Translations under genes and position numbers: made by a program
DNA from: an uncultured Oscillospiraceae bacterium
Lineage (GTDB): Bacteria; Bacillota_A; Clostridia; Oscillospirales; Oscillospiraceae
Reading direction: 5' to 3'
DNA: 17,500 nt
Assembly (NCBI GenBank): GCA_900770015.1
Contig: CAAGIU010000327.1
Span: forward strand, 1 to 17,500
The notes under the pieces: generated by a model
Database searches by the model: none
The model's input: the letters and a program-made list of their open reading frames with translations, nothing else
Told to the model about the DNA's origin: nothing
Shown: positions 7,160 through 14,075 of the stretch, piece by piece
Numbering within the stretch: the first letter of the stretch is position 1
Layout of the letters: each line of letters begins with the position of its first letter

Positions 7160-8464
7160 ATGACGATTCCGGAGTATCTGGTTTCTTTTCTTTCCAACGA
7201 TTTTCTGATCGTGTCCTTCGTGCTGGGCGGCGCACTGGTCATCACCGGCTGGAGTCCCCGGAGGAAAAATTGGTGCCTGCGTGCCGTAGCAGCCTTCGGG
7301 GTGATGATGCTGTGGATGATGCTGATACAGCCATCAACCGCCAGCGACGTTTATCTGAAAACCCTCATCGGGATTGTGAGGTATTTGGTGCTGTATTTTC
7401 TGGCGGTTTGCGGGGTGCTGTTTGTCAGCCGGATGGGATTCTTTACAGCGCTGTATGCTGTGACGGTATCGTATGGTCTTCAGAATATGTGTGAACGTCT
7501 GGTGGAGATTCCCAGGAGCGGCCTGTCCTATTTTCCGCTGCTGCTGGACAGAACGATTCTTCTGACGCTGATGCTGGTCAGCCTGGCGGTATACTGCAAG
7601 GCCGCGGTGTGGGATGGGCGGTATCTTCGCTACTGCTCCTTCCAGGGCAGGGATCGGAAAATCGCCATTTTCATCTCCGCGTCGGTGATCAGTGTGTGCA
7701 TCGTGCTGGATATCCTGACCCGCAGGATCCAGTACGCCAACACCGTCGAGGTGGCCAACATCATCAATGCGCTGATGGCGATCTGCTCCGCTCTGGCGGT
7801 GCTGACGGCCACCTCCTTCAGCCGGGAGGCGGAGTCGGAACGCCGCGCATCCATCGCAAACCACATTCTGGCCCAGGATCGGGAGCGCTATACCCGGGAA
7901 AAGGCGGCGCAGGATGCCATCAACATCCGCTGTCACGACATCCGCCATCAGATTGCCGCCATGGGGCAGGAGGGCTACCGCAGCAGCCTGAAGGAGCTGG
8001 ACAAGCTGGTGCGGATCTACGATGACTCGGTGAACACCGGCTCCACCGCACTGGATGTGGTGCTGTATGAAAAGCAGCTGATCTGTCAGGCGCAGGACAT
8101 CACGCTGACCTGCTTTGCCGACGGCAAAAAGCTGACATTCCTGTCCGACGGGGATATCTATGCCCTGTTCGGAAACATTCTGGAGAATGCCGTCTGCGCC
8201 GTTTCGAATATCCCCGAGCCGGACCGGCGGCAGATTTCCCTGACGGTCCGCGCCGAAGGCGGCTTCCTGATGATTGAGGAGGAGAACTGCTATCTGGGGG
8301 AGCTGGAATTTCAGGACGGCTTGCCTATGACCAGCAATTCCGACCGGGAAAACCACGGCTTCGGTATGCAGAGCATCCGCCAGACGGTGGAGCGCTATGG
8401 GGGCAGCATGCGGATCCAGGCGGAGGATGGCACCTTCTTCCTGTCGCTGATGTTCCCGCTGTAA
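7160..8464 (+). CDS. GHKL-type sensor histidine kinase (AgrC-like architecture)
   Basis: This is a 434-residue membrane sensor kinase paired with the LytTR regulator directly upstream. The first 215 residues hold six or seven hydrophobic segments (for example IVSFVLGGALVI, AAFGVMMLWMMLI, YLVLYFLAVCGVLFV, ILLTLMLVSLAVY and FISASVISVCIVLDIL) with no extracellular sensor domain, as in peptide-sensing AgrC/ComD kinases. The H-box is NIRCHDIRHQIAAM, with H259 the likely phosphoacceptor. The ATPase has N339 and N343 in GNILENAVCAV and a glycine box HGFGMQSIRQTVERYGG near 399-415. A D-box of the usual DxGxG form is degenerate (MIEEENCY), as in this subfamily. The ATG follows GGGAGG at a normal distance. 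No AgrB/AgrD-like peptide gene is visible in the window, so the signal is unknown. Confidence 0.92.
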   Translation: MTIPEYLVSFLSNDFLIVSFVLGGALVITGWSPRRKNWCLRAVAAFGVMMLWMMLIQPSTASDVYLKTLIGIVRYLVLYFLAVCGVLFVSRMGFFTALYAVTVSYGLQNMCERLVEIPRSGLSYFPLLLDRTILLTLMLVSLAVYCKAAVWDGRYLRYCSFQGRDRKIAIFISASVISVCIVLDILTRRIQYANTVEVANIINALMAICSALAVLTATSFSREAESERRASIANHILAQDRERYTREKAAQDAINIRCHDIRHQIAAMGQEGYRSSLKELDKLVRIYDDSVNTGSTALDVVLYEKQLICQAQDITLTCFADGKKLTFLSDGDIYALFGNILENAVCAVSNIPEPDRRQISLTVRAEGGFLMIEEENCYLGELEFQDGLPMTSNSDRENHGFGMQSIRQTVERYGGSMRIQAEDGTFFLSLMFPL

Positions 8465-8480
8465 TCCATATGACGCTTTT

Positions 8481-8519
8481 GAGGGCGTACTGCACGAATG
8501 TGCGGTGCGCCCTCTTTTC
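8481..8519 (+). terminator. Rho-independent terminator after the sensor kinase
   Basis: GAGGGCGTACTGCAC at 8481-8495 pairs over 15 bp, including two G-T pairs, with the arm at 8500-8514 around a GAAT loop. TTTTCC follows. It lies 17 nt past the kinase stop, so it ends the two-component transcript and separates it from the GH3 unit. Confidence 0.9.
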
Positions 8520-8617
8520 CATTCGTCTGGGCGGAGAGAGGGCATTTTGCCCAAATAGGATATTTGTAATTTGTTGATTATTCACAGTGCTTTTCTTGGG
8601 TTTTTCCGTGAAAAAAC

Positions 8618-8683
8618 AAAAAAGTTGAAAAGAACGACGAAAAAGTTGTCCCCCGCAAAACGAAAAAAACGATGTGGTATAGT
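8618..8683 (+). promoter_or_regulatory. Promoter of the GH3 unit with candidate LytTR direct repeats
   Basis: AAAAAAGTTG at 8618-8627 and AAAAAGTTG at 8640-8648 are near-identical half-sites with their G positions (8624, 8645) 21 bp apart. The -10 box TATAGT at 8678-8683 starts 33 bp after the second G, the same distance as in the GH43 promoter. The -35 position (8655-8660, GCAAAA) does not resemble TTGACA, as expected for an activator-dependent promoter. Control by the upstream LytTR regulator is inferred from family knowledge. Confidence 0.65.
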
Positions 8684-8703
8684 GTTTTCGGGTTCAAAAA
8701 GAG

Positions 8704-8738
8704 ACCGCAGAAAACCTGCGGTAAAACAAAAAAGGAGG
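8704..8738 (+). promoter_or_regulatory. Leader hairpin and consensus ribosome site of the first GH3 gene
   Basis: ACCGCAG at 8704-8710 pairs perfectly with CTGCGGT at 8716-8722 around AAAAC, about 14 nt after the predicted transcript start. It is followed by an A-rich stretch and AAAGGAGG at 8731-8738, 7 nt before ATG. There is no T-run, so it is not a terminator. Early hairpins of this kind often protect mRNA 5' ends. Together with the optimal ribosome site this suggests strong expression. Confidence 0.55.
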
Positions 8739-8745
8739 ACTATCA

Positions 8746-11700
8746 ATGAACAAACTGTGGAAGCGTTTGCTTTCTGTGGTTCTGGCTGGTTCCATGGCTC
8801 TGACCGTGGTCCCCGCAGTGGCACAGGGCGAAGCACTCGCAACAAACTACGTCGAGCCTGCCGGCACCGTGTCCGGCGATCTGGCTGCCCGCGGCCGCTT
8901 TTATGCGGATTACAGCAGCCTGGATGAGGCGCTGGAAGCAGGCAACCGTCTGCATGTGCAGATGGCTTCCGAAGGCCAGGTTCTGCTGAAGAACGAAAAC
9001 GGTGCGCTGCCCCTGGCAGAAGATGAGCGCGACGTGACCTTCCTGGGCATCGGCTCCATCGACTACAACCGCGGCGGCGGCGGCTCCGGCGCCACCAAGG
9101 GTACTTCCTACATGATGGGCTGGTACGATGCCTTCGAGCAGGCCGGTTTCCATGTCAATCCCAAGACTGTCTCCCTGTATGAGAACCTGTTCCAGGTCCT
9201 GGGCGGCGTTCATGAGACCAACGACTCCGGTAAGCTGCTGGAGCCTTCCATGAGCTACTTCAGCAAGTCCGTCACCAGCACCTTCGCATCTTACAATGAT
9301 GTGGCCATCGTGTGCTTCAGCCGTTTCGGCCGTGAGAACATGGACGTGGCCACCAACAGCGTGGAGGGTCATTCCGATCCCAATGACCACTACCTGCAGC
9401 TGGACGACAACGAGCTGGAACTGATCAAGCTGGCAAAGGCCAACTTCAAGAAGGTCGTTGTCATGATCAACTCCTCCAACATTATGCAGATCCCCGAGCT
9501 GAACGCTCCTGTGGATACGGAGTATGGCGTTGACGCCATCCTCTGGGTCGGCGGCATTGGCGACCAGGGCACTCTGGCTGCTGCCAACATCCTGACCGGT
9601 GCTGTGAACCCCTCCGGTCATACCGTGGATATCTGGCCCAGCGACTTCACCAAGGACCCCACCTTCACCAACTTCTCCGACATGAGCCAGAACTTCGATG
9701 ACGAAGGCAACCGGATGGATTCCTGGCTGAAGTATGAGGACGGTTCCCTGTCCCTGTACAGCGTCACCGAGTTCCGTGAGGGCATCTACTACGGCTACCG
9801 TTACTACGAGACCAAGGCCCACGACGATGCGGACGGCGAGGCATGGTACCAGGAGGCCGTCACCTATCCCTTCGGCTACGGCCTGAGCTACACCACCTTC
9901 GATTGGGAGCTGGTGGGCGCATCCGATCCCGCCATCACCGCTGCCAACCAGGTCGTCTCCGTTGCGGTCAAGGTTACCAACACCGGTTCCGTTGCCGGTA
10001 AGGACGTGGTTCAGCTCTATGCCCACACGCCTTATTATGCCGGCGGCATCGAGAAGGCAGAGGCCGTTCTGTGCGGCTATGCCAAAACTCGTCTGCTGCA
10101 GCCCGGCGAGAGCGACATCCTCACCATCGAGGTCACTGCCCAGGACATCGCCTCCTATGACTGGGACGATGCCAACAACAACGGCTTCTATGGCTACGAG
10201 CTGGATCCCGGCGTTTACAAGCTGTGTGCCCAGCGCAACTCCCACGACATCGTTCTGACCCAGGAGTTCAGAGTTGCCTCCAGCATCCTGTGCAAGACCG
10301 ACCTTGTCACCGGCGCTGAGATCAAGAACGTCTACGAGGACGACTTCACCACCGTCCGCGACGACCTGCTGGACAACATGATTTCCCGTGCCACCGGCCT
10401 GGAGCAGCCCGCTGCGCAGACCGCCGAGGAGCGCGTCATGGCTGACTGGGAAGCTGCTATGCTGGATGCCCAGGAAGTCTACTACCCCTATATGGACGAG
10501 GAAGGCCAGCCCTGGTACGTTTCCCAGGTTCCCGAAGGCTGGACCCAGGGCGCCGAGACCGATGTCCGTCTGTCCGATCTGGCCGGCAAGAACTACACCG
10601 AGCCCACTGTGATCGACGGCGTTGCTGTGGCCGCTGACGACGAAATCTCCAAAATGTGGGATTCCTACATGAACTCCCTGACCTGGGAAGAGCTGGTCAA
10701 GCTGTTCACCGACGGCGACGGCGGCCAGGACGGCCCTGTCCAGTTCGGCGGCACCTGCTTCCAGTCCACCCCCATTGCCGCTGCCACCTTCAATATTGAA
10801 CTGCTGGAGGAGCAGGGCAAGATGTACGGCAACCAGGCTCTGCTGCTGGGCCGCTTCGCATGGCGTGGCCCCGGCACGAACATCCACCGCAGCCCCTTCA
10901 ACGGCCGTACCTTCGAGTACTATTCCGAAGATCCCTTCCTGACTGCTTCCATGGCCGCTGTCATCGTCGATGGCTGCCAGAGCAAGGGCGTTTCCTGCTT
11001 CGCAAAGCATATGTTCGCCAACGTGCAGGAGTACAACCGTGCTGACTACGGCGGAGTCTGCACCTTCGCCACCGAGCAGGTCTTCCGTGAAATCTATCAG
11101 CGTTCCTTCGAGTGGATGGTCAAGTATGGCCATACCAACGGCATGATGACCTCCTTCAACCGCGTGGGCTACGTTGTCAACTCCAACAACTGGGCTGTCC
11201 ACGAGGAGCTGCTGCGCAACGAGTGGGGCTTCACCGGCGCCACCGTTGACGATGCCTGGGCAAAGGACTTCGTTTCCTGCGACCTGATGATCCGTGCCGG
11301 CGACGACACCCTGATGGGCAGCGACACCGCCCACAAGTGCTATGTCACCGTGGGTCAGTGGGATCCTTCCCTGCGTGACGGCAAGGGCGACGTGCTCTGC
11401 CCCACCGAGGACGGCGACGATGTCTTTGAATCCACCACCCATTACTACGCCATGCGGAAATCCGCACAGCGCATCCAGCAGGCCAAGGTCAACTCCAACC
11501 AGTACAAGAACTTCGCCTCTGACTTTGAGCTGACCGCCACCCTGAGCTATGGCCTGGCCAATGCCGCTCAGATCGCCTGCGCGGAAACCTCCGACTTCAG
11601 CGTCACTCTGGCCGAGGGCCAGGAACTGCCCGCGGGTCTGTCTGTCGGCGGCTTCGTCGTCGGCTATGACCGTCCCATCCTGGGTCAGTACCAGCCCGGC

Positions 11701-12369
11701 GATCCCGAGTACAAGGAAGGCTGGACTGCCGACAACAACATCTACGGCGAATTCCCCGCACTGGGCACCTATGTCGTCTATGTCAACATGGAGTGCGACG
11801 GCTACATCTCCGCTGAGAATGTCAAGCTCACCATCAATGTCATCAGCCCCTACACCGTCAACGGTGAGGCCCTGGTGGCCGAAAACGGCGCCAACCCGAC
11901 GGTTACTGTCAAGAGCGGTGAGCAGACCGAGCTGGTCATCACCTCCGATGTCCTGGCTTACCAGGCATTCCTGACCAGCGGCGGCTTCATGCCTCAGCAG
12001 ATCAGCAACTGGTACGTGAAGAACGGCAGCCGCTACCTGCGCAACGAGGAGAAGACCCACGCCGACGGCGTTACCATCGCCATCGAGGAAGCCGAGGAGC
12101 GCCATGAGATGTCCTACGCCATCGAAGGCGAGGTCCCCGGCATGGATGCGGAGTCCATCATCAGCACCGCTTACGGCCTGCGTACCAAGAAGGCCATCCC
12201 CGTCAACGACGGCATCAAGCTGGTGGGCGTTCCCACCACCCCCGGTACCTACACCGTGACCGTTGTCCACAATGTTGTCTGGGCACCTGCCATGACCGGC
12301 ATCTGGCTGATGCCTGCCATGGGCGGCGAGACTCAGTTCACTCAGACCATCGATATCATTGTCGAGTAA
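8746..12369 (+). CDS. Secreted GH3 glycoside hydrolase with permuted domain order
   Basis: This is a 1207-residue secreted enzyme of family GH3 (retaining beta-glucosidases, xylosidases and hexosaminidases). The signal peptide is about residues 1-26, ending VVPAVAQG. The domain usually C-terminal in GH3 comes first: EGQVLLKNENGALPL, then FSRFGRENMD with E197 the candidate acid/base. Next are an FnIII-like domain (GYGLSYTTFDW, VKVTNTGSVAGKDVVQLY; about 385-510) and the TIM-barrel domain (about 640-920) with FAKHMFANVQEYNR (K754, H755) and GFTGATVDDAW, where D836 aligns with the GH3 nucleophile. Two Ig-like He_PIG-type modules end the protein (LPAGLSVGGFVVGYD..GTYVVYV and LVGVPTTPGTYTVTV). Codon use is strongly biased to C-ending codons and CGT/CGC for Arg, unlike the genes before 8464, as in highly expressed genes. 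There is no LPXTG or anchor. The substrate is not deducible. Confidence 0.9.
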   Translation: MNKLWKRLLSVVLAGSMALTVVPAVAQGEALATNYVEPAGTVSGDLAARGRFYADYSSLDEALEAGNRLHVQMASEGQVLLKNENGALPLAEDERDVTFLGIGSIDYNRGGGGSGATKGTSYMMGWYDAFEQAGFHVNPKTVSLYENLFQVLGGVHETNDSGKLLEPSMSYFSKSVTSTFASYNDVAIVCFSRFGRENMDVATNSVEGHSDPNDHYLQLDDNELELIKLAKANFKKVVVMINSSNIMQIPELNAPVDTEYGVDAILWVGGIGDQGTLAAANILTGAVNPSGHTVDIWPSDFTKDPTFTNFSDMSQNFDDEGNRMDSWLKYEDGSLSLYSVTEFREGIYYGYRYYETKAHDDADGEAWYQEAVTYPFGYGLSYTTFDWELVGASDPAITAANQVVSVAVKVTNTGSVAGKDVVQLYAHTPYYAGGIEKAEAVLCGYAKTRLLQPGESDILTIEVTAQDIASYDWDDANNNGFYGYELDPGVYKLCAQRNSHDIVLTQEFRVASSILCKTDLVTGAEIKNVYEDDFTTVRDDLLDNMISRATGLEQPAAQTAEERVMADWEAAMLDAQEVYYPYMDEEGQPWYVSQVPEGWTQGAETDVRLSDLAGKNYTEPTVIDGVAVAADDEISKMWDSYMNSLTWEELVKLFTDGDGGQDGPVQFGGTCFQSTPIAAATFNIELLEEQGKMYGNQALLLGRFAWRGPGTNIHRSPFNGRTFEYYSEDPFLTASMAAVIVDGCQSKGVSCFAKHMFANVQEYNRADYGGVCTFATEQVFREIYQRSFEWMVKYGHTNGMMTSFNRVGYVVNSNNWAVHEELLRNEWGFTGATVDDAWAKDFVSCDLMIRAGDDTLMGSDTAHKCYVTVGQWDPSLRDGKGDVLCPTEDGDDVFESTTHYYAMRKSAQRIQQAKVNSNQYKNFASDFELTATLSYGLANAAQIACAETSDFSVTLAEGQELPAGLSVGGFVVGYDRPILGQYQPGDPEYKEGWTADNNIYGEFPALGTYVVYVNMECDGYISAENVKLTINVISPYTVNGEALVAENGANPTVTVKSGEQTELVITSDVLAYQAFLTSGGFMPQQISNWYVKNGSRYLRNEEKTHADGVTIAIEEAEERHEMSYAIEGEVPGMDAESIISTAYGLRTKKAIPVNDGIKLVGVPTTPGTYTVTVVHNVVWAPAMTGIWLMPAMGGETQFTQTIDIIVE

Positions 12370-12395
12370 GAGCTGAAGCCGGAATAATCCCCTAA

Positions 12396-12556
12396 GGCAA
12401 CATCGCATAATGGGACAAGGAGATTCGGCGAGGGATTTTGGACCAGCCGAAGTTCTGAAAATGCGGGAATACTTTGTGTATTTCTCGTTTTCAGAACTGT
12501 GCGGATGGGGCAAAAGACCCGCCGAAGCCCGAAGCTCCCACCTAAGCGGTGTTGCC
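12396..12556 (+). repeat. Palindromic repeat element, copy B (complete)
   Basis: This 161-bp element has terminal inverted repeats GGCAACATCGC at 12396-12406 and GCGGTGTTGCC at 12546-12556. Arms of about 65 nt pair through TTCGGCG and TTTTG blocks, and the central stem pairs AGTTCTG at 12451-12457 with CAGAACT at 12492-12498. The loop is shared with copy A. It sits 27 nt after the GH3 stop, where no ordinary terminator is seen, so as RNA its long hairpin could limit readthrough or protect upstream mRNA. No clear target duplication is visible. Confidence 0.85.
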
Positions 12557-12566
12557 CCAGCTCCCA

Positions 12567-12601
12567 GAGGCTCCGGCTGCACCTGACGTGGCCGGAGCCT
12601 C
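12567..12601 (+). promoter_or_regulatory. Perfect 11-bp hairpin in the leader of the Ig/CBM gene
   Basis: GAGGCTCCGGC at 12567-12577 pairs perfectly with GCCGGAGCCTC at 12591-12601. CAC/GTG adds three inner pairs around CTGAC. No T-run follows (CGTATTAC), so a classical terminator is unlikely. It lies about 90 bp before the next start codon and 10 bp after repeat copy B. Its role is unknown. Confidence 0.5.
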
Positions 12602-12690
12602 GTATTACAAAAACGATTGCGCGGAAATGCCTCTGCCGGACGGGGGAGGAATGTTCCGCAAACAAATCAAAATCTGACAGGAGTATCACT

Positions 12691-14034
12691 ATGAAGAAAT
12701 TGCTTGCCCTGGTTCTGTGCGTGCTGTGCCTTGTGAGCGTCTGCACCGTGGCCTATGCCGGAACCGATCTGGATTCGTCCAAGACTGTCAAGTCCATTGA
12801 AATTGGCAGCCTGCCCACCAAAACCGCCTATGTCATCGGCGAGCCTTTCACCATGGAGGGCGGCACCGTCATCGTCACCTATGACGACGGCACCACCGAC
12901 GAAATCCCCATGACCGCCCCCGGTCTGAAGGTCAAGGAGCCTGCCACCAAGGCCTCCGGCACCAAGACCGTCACCATCAAGGCCGGCAAGAAGTCTGCCC
13001 GCTTCACCATCGATGTGGCCAACAACAGCTACACCGTGACCTATCATCAGAACTACGAGGGCGCTCCCGCCGCCGAGGTGGTTGAGACCGTCAAGGGCCA
13101 GAAGGCCGAGAACACCACTCCCGTCCGGGATGGCTACACCTTCGTTGGCTGGTATGCAAATGCCGATTACACGCACCAGTTCAACTTCAAGAATGAAATT
13201 ACGGAAAGCGTTGAGCTGTTCGCCCTGTGGACCCGGGATGGTGCGGAGTATGCCAACGTTACCTTCGACTACGGCTACTACGGCAAGGCACTGTCCTCCT
13301 ACAGCTATCCCGTTGAGATCGGCACTCCTGTTTCCGCTCCCTCTGTGGACCCTGAGCGCGTGGGCTACGCCTTCGCGGGCTGGGTGGATGAGAACGGCGC
13401 CGCTTACGATTTCTCCGCTGCCGTCAACGGCGACATCACCATCACCGCCTCCTGGGATAAGACCCTCACCGGCACCCAGACCTGGATTTTCGAGGCTGAG
13501 GATACCAACCTGTCCGGCAAGACCGGCCCTGCCGTCTCCGGCACCGCCAACGAAGTGGGCATGATCATGCTCAACGAGAACCGCAACTGCTCCGGCGACC
13601 GCTGCGTCGGCTACCTGTACGCCTTCGGCAACAGCCTGGAGTTCTGGATCGTCTCCGATGTGGATATTGCCGATGCTGTCATCTCCCTGAGCCTGTCCGC
13701 CGAGATGGAGGACCTGACCGTGGATCCGTCCAACTTCGGCATCTACCTGAACGATGAGAAGCTGGGCTACGCTCCCATCTCCATCACCGACGTACCCGCG
13801 TTCGATACCGTGACCTACACCGCCGACGTGCCCAACTTCCAGTACTACCTGATCATCGAAGGCGCTCAGCTGAAGGCCGGCGGCAACTGCCTGAAGGTAA
13901 TGACCGAGAACAATGTTTCCTATCCCGGAACCACCATGACCGCCCACGCGCCTCTGGTCGACGCGCTGAAAATCGAGACCGAGGCCGTCCTGACCTGGGA
14001 TGAGAACAAGGGCGTGCCCGCTGCCAACTATTGA
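12691..14034 (+). CDS. Secreted Ig-like / InlB-repeat / carbohydrate-binding protein
   Basis: This 447-residue exported protein has no catalytic domain that I can see. The signal peptide is residues 1-23, cut after AYA. Residues about 30-110 form a bacterial Ig-like domain (SIEIGSLPTKTAYVIGEPF, TVIVTYDDGTTDEIPM). Two InlB B-type repeats follow: about 114-180 (VRDGYTFVGWYANADYTHQF) and 189-256 (RVGYAFAGWVDENGAAYDFS). About 263-435 resembles a CBM6/CBM35 beta-sandwich (TWIFEAEDTNLSG, GDRCVGYLYAFGNSLEFWI, LKAGGNCLKVMTENN, APLVDALKIET). The start ATG has AGGAG about 8 nt upstream, and the longer frame from 12499 would run through the repeat and is rejected. It lies between two GH3 genes, 41 nt before the second, and likely binds the polymer the GH3 enzymes attack. 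Readthrough from the first GH3 gene is possible. Confidence 0.85.
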   Translation: MKKLLALVLCVLCLVSVCTVAYAGTDLDSSKTVKSIEIGSLPTKTAYVIGEPFTMEGGTVIVTYDDGTTDEIPMTAPGLKVKEPATKASGTKTVTIKAGKKSARFTIDVANNSYTVTYHQNYEGAPAAEVVETVKGQKAENTTPVRDGYTFVGWYANADYTHQFNFKNEITESVELFALWTRDGAEYANVTFDYGYYGKALSSYSYPVEIGTPVSAPSVDPERVGYAFAGWVDENGAAYDFSAAVNGDITITASWDKTLTGTQTWIFEAEDTNLSGKTGPAVSGTANEVGMIMLNENRNCSGDRCVGYLYAFGNSLEFWIVSDVDIADAVISLSLSAEMEDLTVDPSNFGIYLNDEKLGYAPISITDVPAFDTVTYTADVPNFQYYLIIEGAQLKAGGNCLKVMTENNVSYPGTTMTAHAPLVDALKIETEAVLTWDENKGVPAANY

Positions 14035-14075
14035 TTTTGCTGCACTGCAAACGTCAACTGAAGGGATATAAAACC

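Noticed and set aside
12396..12556. CRISPR-like or insertion-sequence interpretation of the repeats
   Set aside because: Copies are kilobases apart, palindromic and not regularly spaced, and no transposase or cas gene is present. A non-coding palindromic element fits better.
8743..12582. Very long open frame on the minus strand (1279 residues) opposite the first GH3 gene, with similar ones at 14028-17219, 12667-13947, 5158-7245 and 108-2000
   Set aside because: They lie fully opposite genes with clear domains, have no family motifs or ribosome sites, and arise from the biased codon use of the real genes.
12567..12601. Rho-independent terminator
   Set aside because: The stem is strong, but no T-run follows.
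12499..12690. Upstream extension of the Ig/CBM protein frame through repeat copy B
   Set aside because: It translates the repeat and the leader hairpin, and a normal ribosome site and signal peptide start at 12691.
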